Positions 24,860 through 34,291 of a stretch of 36,409 nt of DNA are shown here, in pieces; position 1 is the first letter of the stretch; every line of letters begins with the position of its first letter. The position numbers and the translations under genes were made by a program. Below the pieces are notes generated by a model, which worked only from the letters and a program-made list of their open reading frames with translations, was not told the DNA's origin and did no database searches. The stretch covers positions 1 through 36,409 of the forward strand of contig JAUHZF010000047.1 in NCBI GenBank assembly GCA_030426145.1, read 5' to 3'. This DNA is from Polyangia bacterium (lineage in GTDB: Bacteria > Myxococcota_A > Polyangia > Polyangiales > Polyangiaceae).

Positions 24860-25345
24860 TCACTGAATGACGTAGTCCTGAACCAAGACCCCGACCGCCA
24901 TCTCCGCTCCGAGCTTGTGGATCTGGGCGAGCAGGTCGCCCACCATCCGCTCCTTCGACTTGCTGTCGGCAGCGTCCTTGTAGTCGAGGCTGCGGAGGTA
25001 GGTGATGCAGGTGTCGCGAATGCGGGGAACGAACAACTCGAAGTTCTTCGGGTCGGTGCCGGACGCGAGCTCCACCGCGAGGGTGATCTTCATCGGATGG
25101 ACCGAGCCATCGGCATCTTGAATGTTGATGACGAAAGGCAGGAGCGGCACCGTGGGGCCGGGCATGTTGCTCTCTTCCTTGGGTTCTTCTTCGGGGGGGG
25201 CGGATTGCCCCCCCGCGACGAAGGAGCCGCCGAAGGCCCCGGCCGCAGCGAGGATGCCGGGTAGGACCAGCCCCACGATGCCGGGGCCACCTTTCTTCTT
25301 GTCCTCGTCCTCTTCGGTCTCGTCGATGTTGTCGTCGTCTGCCAT
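24860..25345 (-). CDS. fliL: Flagellar basal body-associated protein FliL
   Basis: The 161-residue product has a charged cytoplasmic N-terminus, one transmembrane helix (about 23-46), an acidic Pro-rich linker and a periplasmic FliL domain (about 60-161) with PFVINIQDADGSVHPMKI, LELFVPRIRDT-like sequence and the terminal VLVQDYVIQ, which is diagnostic for FliL. FliL surrounds the stator units and stabilises torque generation. AAGGAGG lies 7 nt upstream of the ATG. The gap to fliM is 25 nt and to flgE 28 nt, so they form one operon. No motA or motB is present here. Confidence 0.93.
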   Translation of the reverse strand: MADDDNIDETEEDEDKKKGGPGIVGLVLPGILAAAGAFGGSFVAGGQSAPPEEEPKEESNMPGPTVPLLPFVINIQDADGSVHPMKITLAVELASGTDPKNFELFVPRIRDTCITYLRSLDYKDAADSKSKERMVGDLLAQIHKLGAEMAVGVLVQDYVIQ

Positions 25346-25373
25346 CGTCGGCCTCCTTCAATGAGGGGTGGGG

Positions 25374-26663
25374 TCAGCGCTTGAGGTTCACGACCTCGGA
25401 GAGCATCTCGTCCGCGGTGGTGATGGTCTTGGCGTTGGCGGAAAAGGCCCGCTGATAGGTGATCATGTCGACGAACTGAGCGGTCAGGTCGACCGTGCTC
25501 TGCTCGATGGCACCAGAGACGACGCCGGCGCGGCCGCCGTCACCAGCTGGGCCAATGGCCGGCGCGTCCGAGTCGCGCGTCTCAGCCCAGACGTTCGAGC
25601 CCATCCGTGCCAGGCCATCATTCGACTGGAACTTCGCGATCGCGAGCTGGGCGACGGCGAGGGTTTCGCCATTGGAGTAGACGCCGCTCACGGTGCCGTC
25701 GGCGGCGATGTCGACGCCCACGAGGTCACCGGACGCGAACCCGTCCTGCGACTGCGAGGCTACGCTGCTCGGGGCACCGTATTGCGTGATGCCGAGTTGC
25801 CCCGTACCACCGGCGGAGGTGGGGTCGCCGAGGTCGATGTCGAAGGTTTGAGCGGAGGCATTGCCGAACGCCACGGTGGCGTTGAGCGCGGGCGCGTTCT
25901 GGAGAAGGCCATCACCGTCGAAGGTGAGGGTGCTGCTCGCGAGCTCGACATAGGTGTCGCCCGGGTTGGCGGGCGCGGGCGTGTTGACCTCGGTCGCGTC
26001 TGCCATCACGTGCACATCCCATTCGTTGGGGTTGGCCGTCTTGACGAAGTAGACGTCGACGCTATGGCCGTTGCCTTGGGGGTCGAAGACCGTCATCGTC
26101 GTCGAGAAGTTGGAGGTGGCGGCCGGGTCGTTGGGGTCGAACGGGACCGTCGGCGGGGCTGTGTTGGCGTCCAGGTTCGCCGTGATCTCCATGGCACTGG
26201 TGGCACTCGGGGGAAGGGCACTGGCCGTGAGCGTCACGTCGCTCAGCTCATTGGCGAAGCCCCCGCCCGGGAGAGCAGCGTAGCCCTGGACGTTGAGTCC
26301 ATCCGGGTTGACGAGGCTGCCTTCGCGGAAGCTGAACTGACCGGCGCGCGAGTAGAACTGACCCGCCTCACCATCGACCGAGCCCCGCAGGACGAAGAAT
26401 CCGTCGCCCGAGAGCGCGAGGTCGGTGCCGATGCCGGTGTTCTGAAGCGCGCCTTGACTGAAGATCTGCTGGGTGCGGGTCATGCGCGCACCGGAGCCAG
26501 AGGCGGTTTTGGAGGTCGAGCCGAGCACGTCCTCGAAGAGGGCGCGTGAATGTTTGAAGCCAACGGTGTTGACGTTGGCGATGTTGTCGCTGACGACACC
26601 GAGGGCTTGCTCTTGCGCTTTCAGGCCCGAGATGCCGGTGTTCATCGTCTTGTTGACGCTCAT
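25374..26663 (-). CDS. flgE: Flagellar hook protein FlgE
   Basis: The 429-residue product is the hook subunit. It has the N-terminal rod/hook signature (MNTGISGLKAQEQALGVV, then DNIANVNTVGFKHSRA), central FlgE/F/G-like beta domains (GDGFFVLRG at about 92, AQLAIAKFQSNDGL later) and the C-terminal helix VDLTAQFVDMITYQRAFSA with the final EMLSEVVNLKR. Length is normal for a hook protein and too long for FlgF or FlgG. The gene follows flgD by 57 nt, the canonical order. It lacks an internal signal peptide, as expected for export through the flagellar apparatus. Confidence 0.94.
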   Translation of the reverse strand: MSVNKTMNTGISGLKAQEQALGVVSDNIANVNTVGFKHSRALFEDVLGSTSKTASGSGARMTRTQQIFSQGALQNTGIGTDLALSGDGFFVLRGSVDGEAGQFYSRAGQFSFREGSLVNPDGLNVQGYAALPGGGFANELSDVTLTASALPPSATSAMEITANLDANTAPPTVPFDPNDPAATSNFSTTMTVFDPQGNGHSVDVYFVKTANPNEWDVHVMADATEVNTPAPANPGDTYVELASSTLTFDGDGLLQNAPALNATVAFGNASAQTFDIDLGDPTSAGGTGQLGITQYGAPSSVASQSQDGFASGDLVGVDIAADGTVSGVYSNGETLAVAQLAIAKFQSNDGLARMGSNVWAETRDSDAPAIGPAGDGGRAGVVSGAIEQSTVDLTAQFVDMITYQRAFSANAKTITTADEMLSEVVNLKR

Positions 26664-26720
26664 GATGAGTTCTCTCTTCGGTGGTTGGGTCGTGGGATGG
26701 GGCTTCGCCGGAGGTCGACG

Positions 26721-27512
26721 TCAGGGGAGCGGGTCGACGGAGTCCGGGGTGTAGGGAAGGTTTCCGTTGAATGGAGCGCTGGTGTCGGTAGAGCCGGTGG
26801 TCGGCGGCAGTCCGGCGGGGAGGCCGCTTGCGTAGGGCGACTCTTCGACGCTGATGAGGTCCGAGATGGGCGCGCGCGCACCGGAGTCGAGGATGATCTC
26901 CGGGTAGCCCTTGGCGTAGTCGACCCCGACCACCCGACCGCTCACGTCCTGCGAGACGTCGATGGGGGTGCCGGTGTCATCGGTGGCCGAGACCTCGACC
27001 GTGTAGCTGCCCGCATCGACCAGCTGCCCGGCGTTGTCGCGGCCGTCCCACGGGATGTTGAGGTTGCCCGCGGGCTGGGGCCCGAGCTCGAGCGTGCGAA
27101 TGGCTTCTCCGGCGCTGTTGCGGATGGTGACCTTGGTCTCGGCCGAGCTCTTTTCGAGGTTGGCCGCGAAGCTCGTCGCGCTGACGCCATCGAAGGCCAC
27201 CTTGTTGCCCTTCATCATGACGTCCTTGCCGATGAGGCTGACGGCCTCGTTGGCGCTGAGACCGGTGAGCTGCAGGGAGATGACGTCGAGCGCCTCGCTC
27301 TGCCGCACCGATTGCTCCACGTGGGTGAACTGCGCGAGCTGTTGGACGAACTCCGCGCCGTCCTGGGGTTGCAGGGGGTCCTGGTTCTGGAGCTGCGTCA
27401 CGAGCAGCTCGAGGAATGCCTCTTTGCCCACGCGGTCGGTGGAGCTGTCGCCGTTGCGTTGGGTGGGGGCGGTGGGGTTTCCCGGTACGTTGCTGATGCC
27501 GTCGATGGCCAT
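26721..27512 (-). CDS. flgD: Flagellar hook assembly protein FlgD
   Basis: FlgD caps the growing hook and is later discarded. The 263-residue product has the classic FlgD_N motif (FLELLVTQLQNQDPLQP, about 35-51, then EFVQQLAQFTHVEQS) and the following SLIGKDVMM. A C-terminal Tudor/FnIII-like region (about 105-215) has the phrase LNIPWDGRDNAGQLVDAGSYTVEV, typical of FlgD. The last 50 residues form a longer tail than usual with no motif. GAGGTGA lies 5 nt upstream of the start ATG. The gene sits between fliK and flgE. Confidence 0.94.
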   Translation of the reverse strand: MAIDGISNVPGNPTAPTQRNGDSSTDRVGKEAFLELLVTQLQNQDPLQPQDGAEFVQQLAQFTHVEQSVRQSEALDVISLQLTGLSANEAVSLIGKDVMMKGNKVAFDGVSATSFAANLEKSSAETKVTIRNSAGEAIRTLELGPQPAGNLNIPWDGRDNAGQLVDAGSYTVEVSATDDTGTPIDVSQDVSGRVVGVDYAKGYPEIILDSGARAPISDLISVEESPYASGLPAGLPPTTGSTDTSAPFNGNLPYTPDSVDPLP

Positions 27513-27548
27513 GTCGTCACCTCGTGAGGGCTTCTTCGGTTCTTCTTG

Positions 27549-29039
27549 CTAGAGCACGATCCGTACCGACGAGCCGGCGTTGCTCGTGCCCTCGTCGGTC
27601 TCGTCTTGCTGGTCGGTCGCCGACGCCTGCGGGCGTCGATCGCGGCCGGGGTCGCGTTCTTCGGCCTCGCGACCGCGTTGGTCCTCGAAGGCCTCGGATG
27701 CGGTCTCGTCGTCTTGCCGAACGTCCAGATCTCGCAGGTCTACGGATGCCTGGCGAAGCTCGGAGCTGAGCTGGCCGCTCGTGCTCTGGAGCACGGCCAC
27801 GGTGTTCGCATCGCGCGCCTTCATCTCCACGTCGATTTCGCCCCTGACGTTGCGGGCGGCGACCCGAATGCGCCCGAGCTCGGGGTGCTCGATGTCGGCC
27901 TGGGCAAAGTGCTTGAGCGTCATGTGGTTGACCGCCGAGGTGGCGACCTCTTGACGGTGCAGCGCGTGCTCGTCGGCGAGCTGGCCCGAAGCGTGGGAGG
28001 CCTGGACGCGGGCGGCGGAGAGGCGCTCGCGGAGCTGCTCATGGGGAGCGGTGGCAAAGACCTTGGGCGCGTCGGCGCGGCGGGATGACCCATCGGCGAC
28101 GTCAGCAGCCTCGGCCCCCTCGAGGGCCTCGGTCGGGGTGCCGGTCAGGTCGGCGTTCATCGCCTCACTCTCCTGCTGCTCGGGGGCGGGCGTCGGCGAG
28201 GGCCGCGTCGAGCGGTTGAGCGCGTCGCGAATGTTGGCGTCGTGCAGGGACATGCGGTGTGGCGCAGGCGTCGTCTCGCGCGTGACGACCTCGGCCGCCG
28301 ACACCTGGGGCTCCGCATCGGAGACGAGGTGGCGAGGCGTGCCGTGGGCTTCGGTCAGCGGCGCGGCCTCGGGGGTGAGGCTCGAAGGCGCGCTCGTCGG
28401 CACGGTCTGAGGTACAGCCTCGGCGCCGACCCCGGGCGAGAGCTGGGTGGCGGGCGTGGGCACGGTCGCCGGCGGCGACTCGCTTCGAAGGGCGTCCTTC
28501 CACGGCATTTCGAAGCCGGACGCGAGCTCGGCTGCGGTGAGGTCCCCGAGATTCGGATCCGGTGGAGCACTCGAGCCGGGCGGCCTCGAGGTCGGCTCGA
28601 GCATGCTCAGGTCGACGTCGACCTCGAGACTGCTGGGAACCGTCATCGTGCCTTCGATGTCGGCGCCGATGGCCGGCGCGGCGGCGATGGCGAAGGCCTG
28701 GGTATCGGGGATCCGTGGCCGCTCCGAGGGGACCATGAGCAGGTCGGACAGTGGGCTGGATGCTTCTTCAGCCGTGGCCTCCGCCTCCGGCTGGTCCGTT
28801 CTTGGCTCCGGCGTCGTTTCCTCGGCACTACGCGCCTCGTCGTCACGCGGCGGGGCCTCCTCGGTGGCCTCGTGCTCGCGGTTGCGGGCTGTGGCCCCCG
28901 TCTTGGGCTCGTCGCGAGACTGCGCGCGGTCGAGCGCGGCTGCGAAGCCGGGGTCCTTGGTCTTGGTTTGGGGCTTGTCGTTTCGCGAGGCGGCGGCCTC
29001 CCGGGGCGCCTCGAACCCGAATTGCAGTTTGCTCATCAT
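27549..29039 (-). CDS. fliK: Flagellar hook-length control protein FliK
   Basis: FliK measures hook length and switches export specificity. The 496-residue product is mostly low-complexity Ala/Pro/Glu/Thr-rich sequence, as usual. A recognisable Flg_hook domain sits near the C-terminus (about 385-460: HMTLKHFAQADIEHPELGRIRV, GEIDVEMKARDANTVAVL, LRQASVDLRDLDV). A charged disordered tail ends VRIVL. The start is the ATG at 29039, or the adjacent ATG at 29036; both overlap the fliJ stop (ATGATGA). The frame extends upstream to 29138 inside fliJ without FliK character. The call rests on the C-terminal domain plus position between fliJ and flgD. Confidence 0.87.
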   Translation of the reverse strand: MMSKLQFGFEAPREAAASRNDKPQTKTKDPGFAAALDRAQSRDEPKTGATARNREHEATEEAPPRDDEARSAEETTPEPRTDQPEAEATAEEASSPLSDLLMVPSERPRIPDTQAFAIAAAPAIGADIEGTMTVPSSLEVDVDLSMLEPTSRPPGSSAPPDPNLGDLTAAELASGFEMPWKDALRSESPPATVPTPATQLSPGVGAEAVPQTVPTSAPSSLTPEAAPLTEAHGTPRHLVSDAEPQVSAAEVVTRETTPAPHRMSLHDANIRDALNRSTRPSPTPAPEQQESEAMNADLTGTPTEALEGAEAADVADGSSRRADAPKVFATAPHEQLRERLSAARVQASHASGQLADEHALHRQEVATSAVNHMTLKHFAQADIEHPELGRIRVAARNVRGEIDVEMKARDANTVAVLQSTSGQLSSELRQASVDLRDLDVRQDDETASEAFEDQRGREAEERDPGRDRRPQASATDQQDETDEGTSNAGSSVRIVL

Positions 29040-29485
29040 CGCTTTCGCTCCGTGATCTGGGCAGCGAGCTCGTCGGTCGCGCCTTGCTCGCGACGTTGGC
29101 CTTCGAGCTGGGCGCGCGTCTTCTCGACCTCGGACCACTTCTCCATTTGGCGGAGCTCACGCTCCGCGTGGTGCACGTCACCTTGGCGATCGGCCGCGGT
29201 CGACTCCGCTTGGCGACGCTCGGCGTGCGCCCCTTCGGCCTGTAGCCCGAGGTCGGTCACGTGTTGGCGTTGCGCGATCCAGTCCGACAAGGGGGCCGAC
29301 GAGCACGGTGCATCGCTGTCGGCCGTCGCTTGTTCCTCGAAGCGCTGCTCCGCGTCGTCGGCGCGCTGCGCCGCAGCTTGAGCCTCGGCCTGCGCCTGCG
29401 CGAGGTGGGCTTGCGCGGCGTCCCGTCGGCGCTCCTTGAGCCAAACCAAGCGCTTGATCCGCCCGAGCTTCTTCCGGTCGGTCAT
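29036..29485 (-). CDS. fliJ: Flagellar export chaperone FliJ
   Basis: The 149-residue product is almost entirely charged heptad sequence predicted to form a two-helix coiled coil, with the hallmark LKERRRDAAQAHLAQAQ region near residues 15-31 and a second helix REQGATDELAAQITERKR at the end. FliJ occupies the centre of the FliI hexamer and couples ATPase to the export gate. Sequence conservation in the family is poor, so gene order (directly after fliI with 4-nt overlap, before fliK) carries much of the weight. Confidence 0.85.
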   Translation of the reverse strand: MTDRKKLGRIKRLVWLKERRRDAAQAHLAQAQAEAQAAAQRADDAEQRFEEQATADSDAPCSSAPLSDWIAQRQHVTDLGLQAEGAHAERRQAESTAADRQGDVHHAERELRQMEKWSEVEKTRAQLEGQRREQGATDELAAQITERKR

Positions 29486-30810
29486 GCCTTCGCCCTCGGT
29501 GCGTGGTCACTCACGCGTTGGAGTCGGCCCAGGGCATCGTCGATGTCGCTGGCTTCGTGAATGTCCTGCCGCAAGAGCTGCTGCATGGCGTGGTTGGCAT
29601 CGAGCGCGGCGTCGGTCCTGGGGTCGCTGCCCCGCACGTAGGCGCCGATCTTCACGAGGTCGTCGGCGTCACGGGCTGCGGCCATGAGGTCGCGGGCCTG
29701 GCCCGCCGCGCGGCGGTGCTCGGGGGTGGTGATGTCGCCGATGACACGAGACACGCTCGCGAGTACGTCGACGGCGGGGAAGACGCCGCGCTCTGCGAGC
29801 TGGCGGGACAGGACGATGTGACCATCGAGGGTGCCGCGGACCGCGTCGGCGATGGGGTCCTGCAGGTCGTCTCCTTCGACGAGCACCGTGTAGATGGCGG
29901 TGATCCCCCCGGGGCCGGATGTGTTTCCGGCGCGTTCGAAGAGGGCGGGCAGCGAGGCGAAGACGCTGGGCGTGTACCCCTTGGTGACGGGGGGCTCGCC
30001 CGCGGCGAGGGTCGCCTCGCGCAGGGCCATGGCGTAGCGCGTCACCGAGTCCATCAGCAGGAGCACGTCCATGCCTTGGTCGCGAAAGTACTCGGCAATG
30101 GCAGTGGCGCGCAGGGCGCCCTGGGCCCGAACCAATGGTGGGGCGTCGCTTGTTGCGGCGACGACGACCGCCTTGCGCAGACCCTCAGGGCCCAGCGCAT
30201 TGCGCACGAAGTCTCCCACCTCTCGCCCGCGCTCGCCGATGAGCCCCACCACCACCACGTCGGCCTTGGCCTGGCGGCAGAGCATGCCGAGGAGGGTGCT
30301 CTTGCCCACACCAGTGCCGGCGAAGAGCCCCAACCGCTGCCCCCGGCCCACGGGGAGCAGGGAATCGATGACGCGCACCCCGGTGGAGACCTGCTCCTCG
30401 ATGGGACGACGGGCGAAAGCCTTGGGGGGATCGCGGTAGAGCGGAACCTGCTGGCGGCACACCGGTGGGTCGCCGTGGTCGAGCGGTTGCCCGAACGAAT
30501 CGATCACGCGGCCGAGCAGGGACATCCCTGCATCGACGTAAGCGCCGCGGCCCCGTCGCACCACGGGGGTCCCGCGTTGTACGCCCGCGGTCGATCCGAG
30601 GGGCGCCGCGAGCAGTCGTCCGTCGCGGAAGCCGAGCACCTCGAGCAAGAGACTGCGATCGGGCAGCTCAGCTTCGAGCCGGTCGCCGGTGGCGGCCTCG
30701 AGGCCGGCCACCTCGACGAGGAGGCCCACGACTTCGTGAACCTGCCCTCGCGTGGAGACCACATCGGCTTTGTTGGCACGGCTGACGTAGCTGCTGAGGT
30801 CGATGCTCAT
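29482..30810 (-). CDS. fliI: Flagellum-specific ATPase FliI
   Basis: FliI is the hexameric ATPase of flagellar type III export, related to F1 beta. The 442-residue product has Walker A AGTGVGKS (164-171), GERGREV (192-198) and a Walker B-type strand DVLLLMDSVTRYAMALRE around Asp254. It also has the family phrase GGITAIYTVLVEGDD and the C-terminal helical domain with VLASVSRVIGDI. Length is normal. Its start overlaps the fliH stop by 4 nt, and its stop overlaps the fliJ start by 4 nt, so fliH-fliI-fliJ are translationally coupled. Confidence 0.96.
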   Translation of the reverse strand: MSIDLSSYVSRANKADVVSTRGQVHEVVGLLVEVAGLEAATGDRLEAELPDRSLLLEVLGFRDGRLLAAPLGSTAGVQRGTPVVRRGRGAYVDAGMSLLGRVIDSFGQPLDHGDPPVCRQQVPLYRDPPKAFARRPIEEQVSTGVRVIDSLLPVGRGQRLGLFAGTGVGKSTLLGMLCRQAKADVVVVGLIGERGREVGDFVRNALGPEGLRKAVVVAATSDAPPLVRAQGALRATAIAEYFRDQGMDVLLLMDSVTRYAMALREATLAAGEPPVTKGYTPSVFASLPALFERAGNTSGPGGITAIYTVLVEGDDLQDPIADAVRGTLDGHIVLSRQLAERGVFPAVDVLASVSRVIGDITTPEHRRAAGQARDLMAAARDADDLVKIGAYVRGSDPRTDAALDANHAMQQLLRQDIHEASDIDDALGRLQRVSDHAPRAKA

Positions 30811-31532
30811 GACTTCTCCTCTCCACGAGGCGGCCGCTGGCTCACGCCGAGCGCATCGGCCACGGCGTCGAGGCGGGCGGTGAGGCTCGCGTCGACGGCG
30901 CCTAGGTTGCCGGTCAAGCAGCAGCTCGCCGGGGGCAAGGCCTCATCGATCTCGACTGAGATCGACGCGTGGTCCCTGCAGTTGTCGAGGCTCGCCTTCA
31001 CGTCCGACGAGACGCGCACCGAGATCGGACCCTGGCCGGCCAAGGCTTGGATCCCTTCGCGCGCCCAGGCGGCGACGAGACTCGGATCCTGTGACAGCTC
31101 TCGACCAACGACCCGTTCGGAGATGGCGAGCGCGAGCTCGACGAGCTGACGTTCGCTGGCCTCGAGGACCTGCCGCCGAAACTGTTCGGCTTCGGCGAGT
31201 GCGGCCGCGAGCTGGGCCCGGGTCTGGTCGAGCTCCGCTTCGAGGGCTGCGGACACATTGGGGGCAACCGGCGGCGGGGGCGTCATCGGCGGCAGCGACA
31301 GTCGGGTGGCCTGATCGTAGAGCGCCGCTTCGGCCGCCGCGGCCTCCATGTCGTCGATGCCCGGAGGAGCCACCCCGCGCAGGTGCCCTGGCGGCGAAGG
31401 AACCGGGGTCGGCATCGGCTCCTCTTCGGGCTTGGGCGCCATCCAAGAGGGGAGGTTGGTACCCTCGCCGTGGTCGGACGACCAAGGCGGAGCGGCGGGG
31501 GGATGGCTGGATGGGCTTTGCACCGGGTACAT
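30807..31532 (-). CDS. fliH: Flagellar export ATPase regulator FliH
   Basis: FliH dimerises on FliI and links it to the C ring through FliN. The 241-residue product has a long Pro-rich N-terminus (1-90), a coiled-coil segment (about 95-125: ALEAELDQTRAQLAAALAEAEQFRR) and the conserved C-terminal domain (about 126-225) with LVELALAISERVVGREL and SVEIDEALPPASCCL. The gene follows fliG with a 20-nt gap. The first 60 residues are weakly conserved, so a later start cannot be excluded. Confidence 0.87.
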   Translation of the reverse strand: MYPVQSPSSHPPAAPPWSSDHGEGTNLPSWMAPKPEEEPMPTPVPSPPGHLRGVAPPGIDDMEAAAAEAALYDQATRLSLPPMTPPPPVAPNVSAALEAELDQTRAQLAAALAEAEQFRRQVLEASERQLVELALAISERVVGRELSQDPSLVAAWAREGIQALAGQGPISVRVSSDVKASLDNCRDHASISVEIDEALPPASCCLTGNLGAVDASLTARLDAVADALGVSQRPPRGEEKS

Positions 31533-31552
31533 GGCGAGAGGGGTACGAGGGG

Positions 31553-32545
31553 TCAGTCGTCGTCTCCGCGGCCGAGGTCGATCGCGCCATCCGCTTCGAG
31601 GCGAAGGGCGATCTGCACGACCTCTTGCTGGGCGGCCTCGATTTCGGCTTTGCGCACCTTGCCGAGAACCTCGAGGTCGTCGCGAATGAGATTCGACGCG
31701 CGCTCGCTGAGCCCGGAGAAGACGGCCTCCATGACCTCGGGGTCGGCTCCCTTCAGTGCAATGGTGAGGCGGTCGGTCGGCATCTCGCGGAGGAGCGTGC
31801 GCATCGAACGCGGGTCGAGACGCTGCAGCTCCTCGAACTGGAACATGGCCATGCGCATGTCGCGGGCGAGGTCGGGCTCGGCCTCTTCGAGCTGGGCGAG
31901 CAGCTCGCTGGCGGGGTCGCGGCCCACGGCCTTGAGGATGTCGGCGGCCTTGGTCACGCCGTCGATGCTGATGAGGGTCTCGGCGTCGGCTGCGGGCAGC
32001 TCGTCGGCGACGGCGCGAGCCACGTCTTGCAGCACCGCGGCCGGTAGCTCCTGCAGTCGTCCGAGTCGACCCAAGACCTCGACCTCACGCTCGGGAGGAA
32101 GAGCCATGAGCACGGCCGCGGCCGTGGACGGGTCGAGGCGCGCGAGCACGGCCCCGATGAGCTGCGGGGTCTCGTTCTCGAGCTGCGAGGCGATGGCCTC
32201 CGGGGGGGCGGCTTCGAGTCGCGCCAGGGGGCTGGACGTCCCACCGTCCTCGAAGACCTCGTAGGCCGTCGGCTCGCCGTGCGTGCCGGCTGCGAGGCGC
32301 CGGAGGTAGGGGAGCCCGCCTCGAGGCACGGCCACGGCTTGGCCGCTGCGCTGTACGAACTCCGCGAAGGTTCGGTCGAGAGCGTCGGCGCTCACCTCGC
32401 GCATGGTGGAGGCGACGGCCCGGAGCTTCTTGAGGTCGGCGACGTCGAGCTCACCCACGATGGGGCCCGCGACGGACTCTTCGAGAGAAAGGAGGAACAG
32501 CACGGCCTTCTCGGGGCCGGTCAGCTGGGAAATGGTGTCTTCCAT
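31553..32545 (-). CDS. fliG: Flagellar motor switch protein FliG
   Basis: FliG joins the MS ring to the C ring and contacts the stator. The 330-residue product has all three domains. The N-terminal domain opens TGPEKAVLFLLSLEES; the middle ARM domain has NETPQ at the usual EHPQ site, and MFQFEELQRLD provides the hinge; the C-terminal torque domain has GLSERASNLIRDDLEVLG with the alternating charges needed for torque. The His to Thr change in EHPQ is unusual because this motif contacts FliM. Length and gene order (fliF-fliG-fliH) are standard. Confidence 0.95.
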   Translation of the reverse strand: MEDTISQLTGPEKAVLFLLSLEESVAGPIVGELDVADLKKLRAVASTMREVSADALDRTFAEFVQRSGQAVAVPRGGLPYLRRLAAGTHGEPTAYEVFEDGGTSSPLARLEAAPPEAIASQLENETPQLIGAVLARLDPSTAAAVLMALPPEREVEVLGRLGRLQELPAAVLQDVARAVADELPAADAETLISIDGVTKAADILKAVGRDPASELLAQLEEAEPDLARDMRMAMFQFEELQRLDPRSMRTLLREMPTDRLTIALKGADPEVMEAVFSGLSERASNLIRDDLEVLGKVRKAEIEAAQQEVVQIALRLEADGAIDLGRGDDD

Positions 32546-32584
32546 GGGGGAGTCTCCGCTTGTTCGAGGGGCGGTCTGGAGGGG

Positions 32585-34291
32585 TCAGGCCGCCTGGTCA
32601 CTGTCCGACTCGGATGCCGTTCCGAGCCAATGGCGCACCACCAATGCGGCGGTGGCAGGGTCGGCGGAGGCACGCGACAGCGCCTCCACCTTGTAGTCGA
32701 CACGCTTGAGCTGGTCGTCGGAGCTGCCTTCGCCGTCGGACGGCTTGGCCGCCTCGAGCAGCGCCTTCTCGCGCTGGGCCGCGGCGAGGAGCTTGGCGCG
32801 CTTGGCCGCAGCCTTCTTGCGGCGCTTGTTCCAACCTCGCAGCCAGAGAAGCACGATGAGGCCACCGATCAGCCCGGCCACGAGCTTGGCGAGGGGGGTG
32901 AACTTCTCCACCTGCGAGGCGTAGGGCTCGGGCAGTGGCAGCAGCTTCGGGGCGGGCTTGAGCTCCGGTAGGTCTTCTTGCACGAAGGCCGCCGAATGAA
33001 TGGTGATGGTGTCGCCACGCTTGTCGTCGAACCCCACCGCGTGGGCGACGAGCGCCTGAAGCTGATCGAGCTCTTCCTTGCTGCGGGGCTCGACGGTGGC
33101 CACGCCTTCGACCTCTTTCGCCACGCCGTCGACGAGGATGGCGACGCTGAGGCGCTTCACCACCTGAACCGTCTTCTTCTGCACCGTGGTGGTGCGGTCC
33201 GGCTGGTGGTTGATGGTCTCGCGCTTGCGGACGATGCCGGCTTCGTTTTGAGCCACCTCCGCCGCCTCGCCGACCTGGGCGTTGCCGCCGGGCAGGTTGG
33301 ACTCGGCGCCGGGCACGCCTGCGGTCTGAAGGTCGGGCTCGGTGCCGCCGGCCGCCTTTTCGATCTCGCGCTGCTCGCTGATGATGGCGCTGGAATCTTC
33401 GTCGTAGATGTCGCTTTTCTGCTCGACACGAACGTTCTCGACGTCGGCGCTCACCTGCACGTCCACGTGGCCGGGCCCGAGGGTGCGCTCGAGGATGGCC
33501 CTCGCCTTGTCGGCGAGCTGGGTCTCGAGGGCCTTCGCCCCGTCGGGAGCGGCCTCGCCGAGCAGATTGTCGGGGTCGACCTCACCATCGCCACCTCGCG
33601 GACGGTGCAGGACCTCGCCGCGGGTAGAGACGAGCGCGATGCGATCGGTGGTCAGGTCGGGCACGGCCGTGGCCACCAGGTGAATGATGGACGCGATCTC
33701 CTCGCGGTTGAGCTGGCCATTGAGGGAGACGATGACCGACGCACTCGCCGGCTCGCGCTTCTGGGCGAAGACGCTCTTGCGGGGCATCACGAGGTGCACA
33801 CGAGCGCTCTTCACGGCCCGAATGTCGGCGATGGTGCGGGCGAGCTCGCCCTCCATGGCTCGCCGGTAGGTGACGTGCTGCTCGAACTCGGTCGCGCCGA
33901 GGCGCATGTTCTGGAAGTCGTCGAAGCCGCCGGTGCCACCTTGCGGCAGGCCCTCGCCCGCCATCTGGAGACGCAGCTCGTGGACCTTGTCGGCGGGCAC
34001 CATGATGGTGTTCCCGTCGCCGGCGATCCGGTAGTTGATGCCCTGGGTCTTGAGCTTCTCCACGATGGCGGCGGCGTCACCCTGCTCGAGCTGCGAGAAG
34101 AGGACGGCCTGGTCTTCCATCATGGGGGCGACCGCGGTCCAGCTCGCCACCGCAATGGCGGTGGCGACGATGGCCCCGGCGACCACCTTGGCCGACGTGG
34201 GAAGCTTGGTCCAGATGCTCTTGCCCTGGTCCAGGTACTTCTGGATGGGCTCGGGCCAGGACGTCTCGGGGATTTTGTCTTGATCAGACAT
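32585..34291 (-). CDS. fliF: Flagellar MS-ring protein FliF
   Basis: FliF forms the MS ring in the inner membrane. The 568-residue product has a first transmembrane helix (about 34-56), YscJ-type ring-building domains (about 57-250: VLFSQLEQGDAAAIVEKL, IADIRAVKSARVHLVMP), and a ring-building linker with low-complexity loop (about 290-390). A second transmembrane helix lies at about 466-486. The cytoplasmic tail ends in PATAALVVRHWLG, the helix that docks FliG. All parts are present. The ATG at 34291 lies within the last codons of fliE (8-nt overlap). Confidence 0.96.
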   Translation of the reverse strand: MSDQDKIPETSWPEPIQKYLDQGKSIWTKLPTSAKVVAGAIVATAIAVASWTAVAPMMEDQAVLFSQLEQGDAAAIVEKLKTQGINYRIAGDGNTIMVPADKVHELRLQMAGEGLPQGGTGGFDDFQNMRLGATEFEQHVTYRRAMEGELARTIADIRAVKSARVHLVMPRKSVFAQKREPASASVIVSLNGQLNREEIASIIHLVATAVPDLTTDRIALVSTRGEVLHRPRGGDGEVDPDNLLGEAAPDGAKALETQLADKARAILERTLGPGHVDVQVSADVENVRVEQKSDIYDEDSSAIISEQREIEKAAGGTEPDLQTAGVPGAESNLPGGNAQVGEAAEVAQNEAGIVRKRETINHQPDRTTTVQKKTVQVVKRLSVAILVDGVAKEVEGVATVEPRSKEELDQLQALVAHAVGFDDKRGDTITIHSAAFVQEDLPELKPAPKLLPLPEPYASQVEKFTPLAKLVAGLIGGLIVLLWLRGWNKRRKKAAAKRAKLLAAAQREKALLEAAKPSDGEGSSDDQLKRVDYKVEALSRASADPATAALVVRHWLGTASESDSDQAA

